Made by a program: the position numbers and the translations under genes. Below are positions 33,246 to 42,206 of a DNA stretch of 64,000 nt, piece by piece (positions within the stretch are counted from its first letter, which is position 1; each line of letters begins with the position of its first letter). The notes beneath the pieces were generated by a model. That model did not search any database. It worked only from the letters and a program-made list of their open reading frames with translations, and was not told where the DNA came from. This DNA comes from Leucobacter soli (lineage in GTDB: Bacteria; Actinomycetota; Actinomycetes; Actinomycetales; Microbacteriaceae), in NCBI RefSeq assembly GCF_910593785.1, contig NZ_CAJVAP010000012.1, positions 28,097-92,096 on the forward strand, read 5' to 3'.

Positions 33246-35051
33246 TCACTCCGCGAGGCCGCGGCGCGCCACCCACGCGGCGATCTGCGCCCGCGAGGAG
33301 TAGCCGAGACGGGTGAAGATCCGTTCGACGTGGGCCTCGACCGCGCGCACGCTGACCATCAGGCGCGCGGCGATCTCCTTGTTCGTTCGCCCCTCGGCGA
33401 TCAGGCCCGCCACCTGCAGCTGACGGTCCGTGAGACCGTGAGGCGAGCTCGCCTCCTGCGGTCGCTTCGCCGAGGTCGACGCGTCCATCCACTCCACCGC
33501 ATCGACGATGCCCTGGAGCTCCCCCTGACGCACCAGCTCGGCGAGCTCTGCCGATCCCAGGCGCTCGGCGAGCAGCGTGCTCGCCTCATCCCCCAGTGCC
33601 GAGGTCCCCCAGAAGTGCACGGGCACGTCGTAGACGCGCTCGAGCGATCGGACGACGCCCCTGAGCCTCGCCGCGCGCTCGACCTCCCCCTCCTGCGCCT
33701 GCTGCCAGACGAGGAGCTCGAGACAGAGCGACGCGACGTGCTTGTCGCCGTGGTCGATCGCCGCGCGGACGCCCTCCATCGCGTAACGGCGCGCGGCGGC
33801 GCGGTCCCCGCGGCTCCAGGCGACGAGACCGGCCGCCCAGAGCGCGAACGTGCGCAGCCACACCTCACCGCTCGCGTCGCTGATCGCCAGCGCGCTGGTG
33901 CACATCTCCGCCGCGCGCTCGACCTCCCCCGCGCGCCAGTACGCTGCGGCGAGATGGGATTCGGCGATGAACTGCTGGGCGGCGGTATCCCCGGCCCGTC
34001 GGTGGCCCTCGCAGGCGAGGGCCAGCAGCCGGATCGATTCAGCGGCGTTGTCCGCATAGAGCTCGCGTATGCCCCGCACTTGGGCGAGCCTGGCCTCCTC
34101 GACCGCGTCGCTCGCCTGGACGGAGCCGAGCGCCTCCTCGGAGCCCGAGATGTCGTTGCCGCCCAGCGCGAGCCAGGCGATCGTCCAGTTCTTGTCGAAC
34201 TCGGTCGCCCGGTCCAACTCGGCGTGCTCCGCGATCGCGTCGATCCAGGCGAGCGCCTGCTTGACGCGATTTCGCGCGGTGAACAGCGGCCAGAGCGCGC
34301 AGACGACGCGCATGAGATCAGCGCCATCGGCCCGGGAGGTCGCGGCGCCGGCGGTGTCGACGAGCATCTCGAGCGTCGGCAGGTCCCGTTCGATCTCGTC
34401 GAACTCCTCTATCTCGCGCGGGCCGAACCAGAGCCGGGTGAAGTCGGCGCAGCGCGCGGTCCACCAGTTCAGGATCCCGCGTCGCGTCTGCTCGAGAAGC
34501 TCGGGCCGGGTTCGCCGGGAGGCGATCCGATCGGGCAGACGGTAGAGCACGCGCACGACGAACCGCGCGGGGGTGTCGTCGGTGCGTCTCACGACGCCCC
34601 GGGTGACGAGCTCGGCGAGCACGGCCTCGGGGTGCGCGAGCCCGTGGGCGGAGAGCACCTGCGTCGCGAGCGCGAGGGTGAACGGCGTGTCGAACGCGGC
34701 GAGCGCCGCCCACGCGCGTCGGAGCTCGCCGGACCCGCCGTCGGCGAGCTCGTCGACACGATCGAGGAGGGGCCGGATCGTGGCCGGCACGTCCGCATCC
34801 GCCTCGTTCGCGAGCGCGTGGAGCAGCTCGATGATCTCGGTGACCGAACGCGTGCGCATGGCTCCGGCCGCCGCGCGCAGCACCTGGGCGTCGGGGCCCA
34901 CCTTGGCGAGGAGTGCGTCGAGCTCGTCGCGGCCGGCCGGCGCATCGATCAGCAGCTCGTCGACGAAGCCGGCCAGGCGGCGCAGCGCCGCGCCGACCGG
35001 AGGGGCCTCGCTTCCGGTCGGTGCCGCAGGAGAGACGTCGATGCCGATCAC
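33246..35051 (-). CDS. LuxR-family regulator with helical-repeat sensor and no visible P-loop
   Basis: 601-aa protein ending in a LuxR/GerE helix-turn-helix (LTDRQLQVAGLIAEGRTNKE, about residues 537-595). The middle is a long alpha-helical region resembling the TPR-like part of large STAND/MalT regulators. A winged-helix-like segment (LAAFDTPFTLALATQVLSAH) is near residue 115. Large regulators of this type begin with an ATPase module, but no Walker A (GxxxxGKS/T) occurs here, so the protein looks like a STAND regulator that lost or never had its NTPase half. It is located between the P450-flavodoxin and extradiol/glutamine-synthetase-like modules, transcribed in the same direction as both minus-strand modules. 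Confidence 0.78.
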   Translation of the reverse strand: MIGIDVSPAAPTGSEAPPVGAALRRLAGFVDELLIDAPAGRDELDALLAKVGPDAQVLRAAAGAMRTRSVTEIIELLHALANEADADVPATIRPLLDRVDELADGGSGELRRAWAALAAFDTPFTLALATQVLSAHGLAHPEAVLAELVTRGVVRRTDDTPARFVVRVLYRLPDRIASRRTRPELLEQTRRGILNWWTARCADFTRLWFGPREIEEFDEIERDLPTLEMLVDTAGAATSRADGADLMRVVCALWPLFTARNRVKQALAWIDAIAEHAELDRATEFDKNWTIAWLALGGNDISGSEEALGSVQASDAVEEARLAQVRGIRELYADNAAESIRLLALACEGHRRAGDTAAQQFIAESHLAAAYWRAGEVERAAEMCTSALAISDASGEVWLRTFALWAAGLVAWSRGDRAAARRYAMEGVRAAIDHGDKHVASLCLELLVWQQAQEGEVERAARLRGVVRSLERVYDVPVHFWGTSALGDEASTLLAERLGSAELAELVRQGELQGIVDAVEWMDASTSAKRPQEASSPHGLTDRQLQVAGLIAEGRTNKEIAARLMVSVRAVEAHVERIFTRLGYSSRAQIAAWVARRGLAE

Positions 35052-35098
35052 CTCATCGTGTGTCGTCGATCCTTCCCCGCCTACCGGGGCCGGACGCC

Positions 35099-35133
35099 CG
35101 AGCCCTCGCGCGCCGCAGCGGTGCGAGGGCTCG
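35099..35133. terminator. 11-bp hairpin downstream of extradiol-dioxygenase-like gene
   Basis: CGAGCCCTCGC pairs perfectly with GCGAGGGCTCG across a 13-nt loop, about 50 bp after the stop of the gene at 35184. It has no strong T-run. Likely terminator separating it from the LuxR gene. Confidence 0.65.
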
Positions 35134-35183
35134 AGCGGGTGAAGACGAGTGTACTCGTCGTCGACTCCGGATGCGGTCGGCGC

Positions 35184-36092
35184 TCAGTCGTAGATGCCGC
35201 GGTGGCTCTCGCGCTCCTGGGCGATCGACTCGTCGTCGAAGCGGAAGTACGAGCGCGGGGGAAGCATGCCCCAGACGCTGGACGAGTGGCGGTCGTCCGG
35301 GAACTCGCGGGGCACGTGCAGATCGTCGAGCTGCTCCATGTCTACGTAGAGCTCCATGAAGCAGTCGAACTCGGGCGTGCGCACGTAGCCGGCCATGTTG
35401 CCGCCGATGCCGTGGCGCACGGGGCCCCACGGGAACACGCGGCCGTGCTGGGCCAGGTGGTCGAAGGTCGCGGGGATCGCGCCCCAGTCGCCGAGGTCGA
35501 AGGCCACGTGGTGGAGGTGCGACTGGCCGGTGTTCACGAAGGCGTTGACGTGGTGGTCGGCGCCGACGCGCATGAACGCGCCCGCGTTCGTGCCGAGGCG
35601 GTCGGCGAGCTGCTGGCCGACGACGTTGACGTAGAAGTCGACCATCGTGTCGACGTCCTTCACCAGGTAGTTGACGTGGCCGAGCTTGCGGTAGCGGCCC
35701 GGGCGCAGCGTGTCGGTGTGGCGCGAGGCGAGCGGGTAGACGTCCTGGCCGGTGCGCGGGCGGTAGGGCACGAAGGCGACGCCGTGACCCTCGGGGTCGG
35801 TGAAGTCGACCGCGTCGTCGGTGCGGGTGTAGTCGACGCCCATCTCCTTGAGGTGCTTCTCGGCGTCGTCGAGCGTGAAGTCGGGGTGCAGGTTGTAGGC
35901 CGTGTACTGAATGCCGCGGTCGTTCGACTTCTCGATGACCACCGAGTAGGGCTCGTAGTTGATCGCGAGCTTGACCTCGTCGGGGTTCTTCTCGGTCGCG
36001 TGCAGGCCGAACTCGGCCTCCCACGCGTGCTGCGAGGCGTCGAGATCGTGGACTCCGAACTTCACGTGGTCGATGTCGTAGAGCTTGATCAT
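35184..36092 (-). CDS. Extradiol dioxygenase-like VOC protein, catechol 2,3-dioxygenase family
   Basis: 302-aa enzyme candidate for meta ring cleavage. Two VOC modules are visible, with the catalytic C-terminal one (from about residue 137) carrying a complete 2-His-1-Glu iron site: KLGHVNYLV, SHLHHVAFDLG and CFMELYVDME. The N-terminal module starts YDIDHVKFGVHDLDAS. The length matches type I extradiol enzymes. AAGGAT lies upstream of ATG 36092. A promoter and nested operator sit in the 230-bp intergenic region shared with the divergent glutamine-synthetase-like gene. Cleavage of a catechol-type product made by the nearby oxygenases is an inference. Confidence 0.85.
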   Translation of the reverse strand: MIKLYDIDHVKFGVHDLDASQHAWEAEFGLHATEKNPDEVKLAINYEPYSVVIEKSNDRGIQYTAYNLHPDFTLDDAEKHLKEMGVDYTRTDDAVDFTDPEGHGVAFVPYRPRTGQDVYPLASRHTDTLRPGRYRKLGHVNYLVKDVDTMVDFYVNVVGQQLADRLGTNAGAFMRVGADHHVNAFVNTGQSHLHHVAFDLGDWGAIPATFDHLAQHGRVFPWGPVRHGIGGNMAGYVRTPEFDCFMELYVDMEQLDDLHVPREFPDDRHSSSVWGMLPPRSYFRFDDESIAQERESHRGIYD

Positions 36093-36187
36093 GGGCGTCT
36101 ATCCTTCGGGTTTCTCACGGGGCGTGCACTGCCGCTCCCGGTCGTTCCTTCCGGCCGGTACCGGCCGACGGCGGCTGCCGTTGCGTT

Positions 36188-36226
36188 CACTACGTGTGTT
36201 TCTTTTAGCAAACACTTATAGTAGTG
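36188..36226. promoter_or_regulatory. Nested inverted-repeat operator in divergent promoter region
   Basis: Outer arms CACTAC (36188-36193) and GTAGTG (36221-36226) enclose inner arms GTGTTT (36196-36201) and AAACAC (36210-36215) around an 8-nt centre. The site is AT-rich and overlaps the -10 element and probable start of the extradiol-type transcript, so binding there would repress that gene and could affect the divergent gene. A GntR- or TetR-class dimer is plausible; the cognate regulator is not identified. Confidence 0.6.
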
Positions 36227-36251
36227 TAATTAACAATATCTCGCTTGACAA
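36223..36251 (-). promoter_or_regulatory. Promoter of extradiol-dioxygenase-like gene
   Basis: On the minus strand TTGTCA (36246-36251) and TACACT (36223-36228) are separated by exactly 17 bp, a good sigma-70-type promoter, directing transcription leftwards 130 bp before ATG 36092. On the plus strand the overlapping TTGACA (36245-36250) could be the -35 of the divergent gene, but its -10 is weak. Confidence 0.6.
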
Positions 36252-36322
36252 GCTCCCGGAGCGACCGGACGCATCACGATCGGATCGCACTCGGCCGACT
36301 CGCAGAATAAAGGACCACCGAT

Positions 36323-37645
36323 ATGACATCCGCCGCCTCAGACTCAGATCGCACCGCAGACCTCGAGCACCTCGAACGCCTGCTGGCCCGCGGGATCAAG
36401 GTGATCCGCGTCATCCACCCCGACCTCTTCGGCCGGCAGCGCGGCAAGCAGTACCCGGCCTCGGCGCTCGACTCCGTACTGGGCGGCGTAGCCTACTCCA
36501 AGATGAGCGTGGCCGAGGATCTGTTCGGCGTGCCGGTCGACGAGACCGAGTTCCCCCAGCTGGCCGGACACCCGGACCTCCACGCGCAGGTCGATCCCGC
36601 TTCGGCACTGGTCCCGCCGTGGGAGCCCGACTCGGTCTGGCTGATGTCCACCCTGCGCGAGCACGGCGCCCCGTCCCCGCTGTGCGCACGCGGCCAGCTG
36701 GAGCGAGCCATCGAGCAGATGCGCGAGACCCACGGGCTCACCGGCATCGCCGCGGGCGAGCCCGAGTTCTACCTCTTCGAACGCGACGATGCCGGCCGCG
36801 CGACCCGCACCCCCTACAGCCTCGACGGCGTCTCGTACACGATCGACCGCATCACCGATCCGAAGGGCGTGCTCGGCCGGATCCACCGCCAGCTCATCGA
36901 CTTCGACATCAACGTCACCGTCCTGAACCGCGAGTTCTCCCCGGGCCAGTTCGAGGTGAACCTGCACCACGCGCCGACGCTCGAGTCCGCCGACGAGGCG
37001 TTCCTCCTGAAGACGGCGATCAAGGAGCTCGCGACGATCGAGGGCTACGCGGCCAACTTCATGGCGAAGCCCATCCAGGGCGAGGAGGGCAGCAGCCTGC
37101 ACTTCCACCTCTCGCTCTGGAACGGTGACGCGAACGCCTTCGACTCGGGCGACGACACCCTCAACGACGCGCTGCGTCACGCGCTCGGCGGCCTCCAGGC
37201 GCACGCCGCGGCCCTGACCGCCTTCACCTCCCCCACGGTGAACTCCTACAAGCGCCTGCACGGCGAGGGCCTCTCCCCCGACACCGCGACCTGGGGCGAG
37301 GACAACCGCTACACCTACCTGCGGATCCCCGCCGAGCGCGGCGCGGCCACCCGCATCGAGCTCCGAGCCGGAGACGCCAGCGCCAACCCGCACCTGCTGC
37401 TCGCGGCGATGATGCACGCGGCGCGCGACGGCCTCACCCGGAAGCTCGAACCGAGCGACGCCGGCGCCCCGCTCCCCCGCACGCTCGAGGACTCGATCGC
37501 GGCGCTGCGCGCCGATGAGGTGCTCGCGGACGGCTTCGGGTCGGAGTTCGTCGACATCTACGCGGCGCTCAAGCTGCGCGAGGCGCGCAACTACGCGACC
37601 TCGATCACGGACTGGGAGTGGAACACCTACCACTCCCACGTGTGA
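36323..37645 (+). CDS. Glutamine synthetase-family gamma-glutamyl amide ligase
   Basis: 440-aa member of the glutamine synthetase fold. The short beta-grasp N-domain starts ARGIKVIRVIHPDLFGRQRG. The catalytic domain contains EPEFYLF, QFEVNLHHA, the ATP/Glu-site motif GSSLHFHLSLW, TSPTVNSYKRL and the late motif RIELRAGDASANPHL. Such divergent paralogs (PuuA, GlnA3, aniline ligase AtdA1/TdnQ) attach glutamate to an amine rather than ammonia. The gene diverges from an extradiol-dioxygenase-like gene and lies in a region with oxygenases, so glutamylation of an aromatic amine or polyamine is likely. Primary ammonia assimilation is unlikely in this context. Confidence 0.87.
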   Translation: MTSAASDSDRTADLEHLERLLARGIKVIRVIHPDLFGRQRGKQYPASALDSVLGGVAYSKMSVAEDLFGVPVDETEFPQLAGHPDLHAQVDPASALVPPWEPDSVWLMSTLREHGAPSPLCARGQLERAIEQMRETHGLTGIAAGEPEFYLFERDDAGRATRTPYSLDGVSYTIDRITDPKGVLGRIHRQLIDFDINVTVLNREFSPGQFEVNLHHAPTLESADEAFLLKTAIKELATIEGYAANFMAKPIQGEEGSSLHFHLSLWNGDANAFDSGDDTLNDALRHALGGLQAHAAALTAFTSPTVNSYKRLHGEGLSPDTATWGEDNRYTYLRIPAERGAATRIELRAGDASANPHLLLAAMMHAARDGLTRKLEPSDAGAPLPRTLEDSIAALRADEVLADGFGSEFVDIYAALKLREARNYATSITDWEWNTYHSHV

Positions 37646-37674
37646 CGGCCCCGCAACCGGCGGCTGCACGAACG

Positions 37675-37712
37675 ATGGGCCCCGACCGAGCATCGACTCG
37701 GCCGGGGCCCAT
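37675..37712. terminator. Bidirectional terminator between convergent genes
   Basis: ATGGGCCCCG (37675-37684) pairs with CGGGGCCCAT (37703-37712), and the loop itself contains ACCGAG/CTCGGC. It lies 30 bp after the glutamine-synthetase-like stop and 56 bp after the stop of the convergent reductase gene. Confidence 0.78.
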
Positions 37713-37767
37713 CCCATTTCGCATCCGATCCTCCGGAGGCGCTGCGACCCGCCCCGGACGGTATGCC

Positions 37768-39135
37768 TCAGACGGGGTAGTCCTCGGGCACCGTTCCGCC
37801 CGTGAGCTCGGTGATCGTCGCAGCGGCCGCCTTGCCGCGCGCCACGAGCGACCGGAAGGCCTCCGCATCCGGATGCAGATCGAATCCTGAGATGACGAGC
37901 TCGAACTGCGCCAGCCCCTCCGCGTCGAAGACCGGGAACTGCAACGACATCACCGGGAGGGCGGACTCGCCGGCGGCGCTGAGCCCCGCGGGCGTCCACG
38001 CGTCCAGGATCGCCTCCACATTCTTCTTGACGGCGCTCCAGGCGCCGGTCAGCTCCCCCCATGAGGCCGCGGGATCGTTCGCGATCGCGTCGAAGTCGTC
38101 CGAGCTCTCGCCGGCCGTCACCCCGTAGCCGTGCTCGCGCACCGTATCGAGCAGTCGGACGAGCAGAGGCCGATCGACCTTGCCGAGGAGGTGCCGGGAG
38201 TTCTCCTCCCAAAGCTTCAGGCGATCCTTCGCGCTCCAGGCGGCCAGCACGGGGGTGAGCGGTGCCGCGAAGGGGAAGTTCATGCCGACGATCCCGTAGC
38301 GCGGGCGCGACGGGAGGAGGTTCGCCGCCGTGATCACCAGCACCGAGTCGTCGGCCATCGTCGAGAGCAGGCACTCGGTCCCGGTCTCGTCGGCGATCTG
38401 CTGCACCACATCGCGCACGCTCTCCGCGGCGCGCAACTGGCCGCTGAAGCCCGGCACGTCGAAGTTGAGGGACGGAACGGTGAACGAGCCGTAACCACCT
38501 TTCAGGAACAGGAGGGGCAGGCCGGCGCTGCCGTCGCCCACGCCGAGGCCGGTCACCTCCGCCATGACGAAGAGGTGGTCGCCCGCCGGCGTGGTGCCGG
38601 TGATCCGGCCTTCGAACCAGGCGATCGCGTCGGTGAGCCGGGGGTTCCCGAGTTCCGACCGCTCCCAGCGGGTCGACTCGAAACGATCTTCGGCCCGTGA
38701 GGCGAAGCGTCGGCACAGCTCCTCGTGCTCGTACCCGAGGACGTTCGCGCAGAACGTGCCGTTCTCGCTGATCTCGGCGAAGGTGCGTGAACCCGCGACC
38801 GGCAGGAAGCCGACCAGGGGCGGATCCTCGGAGACCGCGGTGAACGTCCCCACGACCATGCCGACGGGGTTCCCCTCGGCATCGGTGGACGTGATCGCCG
38901 TGACGCCCGTAGGGTACTCCCCGAGCACGGCGCGCCACCAGGCCGACTTCTCCCGCGGCCGCTGGGGCTGCGCCGCATCCTGCACCGTCGCGGGGTCCTG
39001 CGCCGTCACGCTCGGCACCGCCTCGGCTTGCACTGCCTCGCCCTGTACTGCCGCACTCTGCACCGACTCGCCTCGGGCGGCCTCGCGCTGCACTGCGCGA
39101 GACGGTCCGGCTGCTGTTCGCTGTGATCCGCTCAT
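37768..39135 (-). CDS. Flavin reductase fused to IclR-type effector domain
   Basis: 455-aa fusion. Residues ~1-60 are low-complexity Ala/Val/Gln/Glu repeats. Residues ~65-225 are a flavin reductase domain (VLGEYPTGVTAITSTDAEGN, SENGTFCANVLGYEHEE, GYGSFTVPSLNF), which would make the FMNH2/FADH2 needed by the three flavin monooxygenases. Residues ~240-440 resemble the IclR C-terminal effector domain (VQQIADETGTECLLSTMADD, DTVREHGYGVTAGESSDDF, GLAQFELVISGF) without its DNA-binding half. C1-type phenol-hydroxylase reductases also carry a regulatory C-terminal domain. I chose ATG 39135; the upstream in-frame extension is poorly supported. Confidence 0.82.
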   Translation of the reverse strand: MSGSQRTAAGPSRAVQREAARGESVQSAAVQGEAVQAEAVPSVTAQDPATVQDAAQPQRPREKSAWWRAVLGEYPTGVTAITSTDAEGNPVGMVVGTFTAVSEDPPLVGFLPVAGSRTFAEISENGTFCANVLGYEHEELCRRFASRAEDRFESTRWERSELGNPRLTDAIAWFEGRITGTTPAGDHLFVMAEVTGLGVGDGSAGLPLLFLKGGYGSFTVPSLNFDVPGFSGQLRAAESVRDVVQQIADETGTECLLSTMADDSVLVITAANLLPSRPRYGIVGMNFPFAAPLTPVLAAWSAKDRLKLWEENSRHLLGKVDRPLLVRLLDTVREHGYGVTAGESSDDFDAIANDPAASWGELTGAWSAVKKNVEAILDAWTPAGLSAAGESALPVMSLQFPVFDAEGLAQFELVISGFDLHPDAEAFRSLVARGKAAAATITELTGGTVPEDYPV

Positions 39136-39347
39136 ATCAGCCAATTCTGCCGAGGGAACGGCGGCGCGTCGTTGTGCGCCCGGCTGAAATCGCCTCGGCG
39201 TTTCGTGCAGGATCGCAGATCGCACCGAGGCCGCCGCCCCGCACCCGCCTCGAACGCGGGGCCCTTGGAATCTCCCGCCGTCGAAGCAGGAGCGGATATC
39301 CGCATTCGGCGGCGTCGAGCCCATCCGGATCCCTGGACTGACGAGAA

Positions 39348-39377
39348 AGCGCCCCACCGGCGAACCGGCGGGGCGCT
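39348..39377 (-). terminator. Intrinsic terminator of the infA-rplQ operon
   Basis: Read on the minus strand, a 13-bp stem (AGCGCCCCGCCGG with one G-U pair) closes the stable tetraloop UUCG and is followed by TTTCTCG. It begins 22 bp after the rplQ stop. Confidence 0.9.
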
Positions 39378-39399
39378 GAAGCGATCGAGATACGGCGGA

Positions 39400-39939
39400 C
39401 TACTCCGCCTTCTCCTCGGCGTTCTCCGCAGCCTTCTCTTCCTCGGCCGGAGCCTCGGCCGGAGCCTCGGCAGCGGGGGCCTCGGTGGTCTCCTCGGCCG
39501 GGGTCTCCTCGACGGTCTCCTCAGCCGGAGCCTCCTCGGCGACGGCCTCGGTCTTCTTGGCCTTCTTCGGCTTCGGGTTGACCGGCTCGAGCACCAGCTC
39601 GATCACGGCCATCGGAGCGTTGTCGCCCTTGCGGAAGCCGGTCTTGACGATGCGGGTGTAGCCACCCTCGCGGTGCTCGACGAGCGGAGCGATCTCGGTG
39701 AAGAGCTCGTGCACGACCGACTTGTCGAGGATCTGACGCATCACGCGACGGCGGGCGTGCAGGTCACCGCGCTTAGCGAAGGTGACGAGGCGCTCGGCGA
39801 CGGGCTGCAGGCGCTTAGCCTTGGTCTCGGTGGTCTGGATCCGCTTGTGCTCGAACAGCTGCGAGGCGAGCTGGTTGAGCATCAGGCGCTCGTGGGCGGG
39901 GCCGCCTCCGAGGCGGGGGCCCTTGTTGGGCTTGGGCAT
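39400..39939 (-). CDS. rplQ: 50S ribosomal protein L17
   Basis: 179 aa. The first ~118 residues are the L17 core ([38 protein letters not shown]). The last ~60 residues are an acidic Ala/Glu/Pro-rich tail with repeated [15 protein letters not shown] units, as seen in several high-GC actinobacteria. Last gene of the operon, ending before a strong terminator. Confidence 0.97.
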   Translation of the reverse strand: MPKPNKGPRLGGGPAHERLMLNQLASQLFEHKRIQTTETKAKRLQPVAERLVTFAKRGDLHARRRVMRQILDKSVVHELFTEIAPLVEHREGGYTRIVKTGFRKGDNAPMAVIELVLEPVNPKPKKAKKTEAVAEEAPAEETVEETPAEETTEAPAAEAPAEAPAEEEKAAENAEEKAE

Positions 39940-40001
39940 TGGTTACTCCGTTGGATGCTGTGTGGTCTGAAGACAGTGGCCGTCCGAAGGCGGCCGAGGA
40001 A

Positions 40002-40988
40002 CTAGTTGGCGTCGTCCTCGTAGCTGTAGAACTGCGCCCCGTCGAAGCCGGGGACGGCGTCCTTCAGCGAGAGGCCCATCTCGGTGAGCTTGTCGCGCAC
40101 CTCGAAGACCGACTTCTGGCCGAAGTTGCGGATGTTCATCAGCTGGGCCTCGCTGAGCGCGACGAGCTCGCTGACCGTGTTGATGCCCTCGCGCTTCAGG
40201 CAGTTGTAGCTGCGGACCGAGAGATCGAGATCCTCGATCGGGATCGACAGCTCGCCGTCGCTCACGACCTCGGCGGGGGCCGGGCCGATCTCGACACCCT
40301 CGGCGGCCGTGTTGAGCTCGCGGGCCAGGCCGAAGAGCTCGACCAGCGTCGAACCGGCGGAGGCGATGGCGTCGCGCGGGCTGATCGCCGGCTTGGTCTC
40401 GACGTCGACCACGAGGCGGTCGAAGTCGGTGCGCTCGCCTGCACGAGTGGCCTCGACGCGGTAGGTGACCTTCAGCACGGGCGAGTAGATCGAGTCGACC
40501 GGGATGCGGCCGACCTCGGCATCGTCGTTGCGGTTCTGCGCCGCCGAGACATAGCCGCGGCCGCGCTCGATGGTCAGCTCCAGCTCGAACTGGGCCTGGT
40601 CGCTGAGCGTGGCGATCGCGAGCTCGGGGTTGTGCACCTCGACACCCGCCGGGGCGGAGATGTCCGCCGCGGTGACCTCGCCGGCGCCGGTCTTGCGCAG
40701 GTAGGCGGTGATCGGCTCGTCGTGCTCGCTCGAGACCACGAGATCCTTGATGTTCAGGATGATCTCGGTCACGTCCTCGGTCACGCCGGGGATCGTGGTG
40801 AACTCGTGGGCGACGCCCTCGATGCGTACGCTCGTCACGGCTGCACCGGGGATCGATGAGAGCAGGGTACGGCGCAGCGAGTTGCCGAGCGTGTAGCCGA
40901 AGCCGGGCTCGAGCGGCTCGATGGCGAAGCGCGAACGGTACTCGGAGATGGATTCTTCAGTCAGAGTGGGTCGCTGTGCGATGAGCAC
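40002..40988 (-). CDS. rpoA: RNA polymerase alpha subunit
   Basis: 328 aa with the N-terminal dimerisation domain ([20 protein letters not shown], residues ~30-50) and the C-terminal domain ([20 protein letters not shown], near 250) that contacts UP elements and activators. It lies between rpsK and rplQ. No rpsD is inserted upstream, unlike in mycobacteria and corynebacteria. Confidence 0.98.
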   Translation of the reverse strand: MLIAQRPTLTEESISEYRSRFAIEPLEPGFGYTLGNSLRRTLLSSIPGAAVTSVRIEGVAHEFTTIPGVTEDVTEIILNIKDLVVSSEHDEPITAYLRKTGAGEVTAADISAPAGVEVHNPELAIATLSDQAQFELELTIERGRGYVSAAQNRNDDAEVGRIPVDSIYSPVLKVTYRVEATRAGERTDFDRLVVDVETKPAISPRDAIASAGSTLVELFGLARELNTAAEGVEIGPAPAEVVSDGELSIPIEDLDLSVRSYNCLKREGINTVSELVALSEAQLMNIRNFGQKSVFEVRDKLTEMGLSLKDAVPGFDGAQFYSYEDDAN

Positions 40989-41085
40989 TGTGTTGGTTCC
41001 TTTCGCTGGAGTCCGCTATATGACTCATGCGGTGTTGAAGAGGGGTGGAACGAAAACGGTCCGATGATCCTGTCGAGCCGACCGA

Positions 41086-41126
41086 TCGGCTTCGGCCCCG
41101 TCGCCGGAAGCGACAGTCGAAGCCGA
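41086..41126. repeat. Nested hairpin in the rpsK-rpoA gap
   Basis: TCGGCTTCG (41086-41094) and CGAAGCCGA (41118-41126) form the outer stem; GTCGC/GCGAC (41100-41104, 41110-41114) the inner one. It occupies the 162-bp gap where rpsD stands in some other actinobacteria. It could pause or process the transcript, or serve ribosomal-protein feedback control. Confidence 0.5.
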
Positions 41127-41150
41127 CCCATAGTCGGCTTGACAGAAAAT

Positions 41151-41549
41151 TCAGACGCGGCGACGCTTGGGCGGACGGCAGCCGTTGTGCGTCTGCGGGG
41201 TCACGTCGGTGATCGACCCGACCTCGAGACCGGCGGCCTGCAGCGAGCGGATCGCGGTCTCGCGACCGGAACCCGGGCCCTTGACGAAGATGTCGACCTT
41301 CTTCATGCCGTGCTCCTGCGCCTTGCGGGCGGCGGACTCCGCCGCGAGCTGCGCGGCGAACGGGGTCGACTTGCGCGAGCCCTTGAAGCCGACGCCGCCC
41401 GAGGAGGCCCAGCTGATCACGGCACCGGTGGTGTCGGTGATCGAGACGATCGTGTTGTTGAAGGTCGACTTGATGTGGGCCTGACCCACGGCGACGTTCT
41501 TCTTGTCCTTGCGGCGCGGCTTGCGCGCGGCGCTCTTTGGTGCAGCCAT
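41151..41549 (-). CDS. rpsK: 30S ribosomal protein S11
   Basis: 132 aa with the typical S11 body ([53 protein letters not shown]). A basic N-terminal tail starts [17 protein letters not shown]. Forty-two bp after rpsM in the operon. Confidence 0.97.
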   Translation of the reverse strand: MAAPKSAARKPRRKDKKNVAVGQAHIKSTFNNTIVSITDTTGAVISWASSGGVGFKGSRKSTPFAAQLAAESAARKAQEHGMKKVDIFVKGPGSGRETAIRSLQAAGLEVGSITDVTPQTHNGCRPPKRRRV

Positions 41550-41591
41550 TGATATTCTCCTGAAACCTGGTTCTGGTCGCGCTGACCGGGA

Positions 41592-41960
41592 TTACTTCTT
41601 CTTGCCGGCGACGGTGCGCTTCGGCCCCTTGCGGGTACGAGCGTTCGTCTTGGTGCGCTGACCGTGCACCGGAAGGCCCCGGCGGTGACGCAGGCCCTGG
41701 TAGCTGCCGATCTCGACCTTACGGCGGATGTCTGCGGCGACCTCGCGTCGCAGATCGCCTTCGACCTTGAAGTTGGCCTCGATGTAGTCGCGGAGGGCGA
41801 CGAGCTGATCGTCGCTCAGATCCTTCACGCGGATGTTGCCGTCGATGCCGGTGTCGGCAAGGGCCTTGAGGGCGCTGGTGCGACCGACGCCGTAGATGTA
41901 GGTGAGTGCGATCTCCACGCGCTTGTCGCGTGGGATGTCGACTCCTGCGAGACGTGCCAT
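41592..41960 (-). CDS. rpsM: 30S ribosomal protein S13
   Basis: 122 aa with S13 hallmarks: [20 protein letters not shown] at the start, [20 protein letters not shown] near the end and a basic GKKK tail. A ribosome site AAGGAGA precedes ATG 41960. A 246-bp gap with a small GAGATCGC/GCGATCTC hairpin separates it from rpmJ. Confidence 0.97.
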   Translation of the reverse strand: MARLAGVDIPRDKRVEIALTYIYGVGRTSALKALADTGIDGNIRVKDLSDDQLVALRDYIEANFKVEGDLRREVAADIRRKVEIGSYQGLRHRRGLPVHGQRTKTNARTRKGPKRTVAGKKK

Positions 41961-42206
41961 GCTGGCTCTCCTTGCGGATCATGGAGGTGTGATGCGCATC
42001 GGGGGTTCGGGCCTCCGCCCCGAGGTGTCCCCCGCGTCCTCACGGCCGCGGGTTCTTCGATGCGCTGGTTTCTTCTTTATTGAGTTGTGAGGATCATGCG
42101 GGCTGATCCTCTGCGCGAGCTTGCCTCTCCCGGCACTGCGACCGCCGAGATCGCTTGCGATCTCGAGCGACGAGCGCTGCCGGGCGTCGCAAGCAGCGTC
42201 GAGGCG

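Noticed and set aside
33018..36221. Very long open frame on the plus strand across 33-36 kb
   Set aside because: It is antisense to the P450, LuxR and extradiol-type genes, consists of His/Arg/Glu/Asp-rich nonsense typical of a GC-rich shadow frame, and contains no domain.
36323..37645. Primary glutamine synthetase glnA
   Set aside because: Sequence motifs are of the divergent amide-ligase type and the gene sits in a catabolic region.
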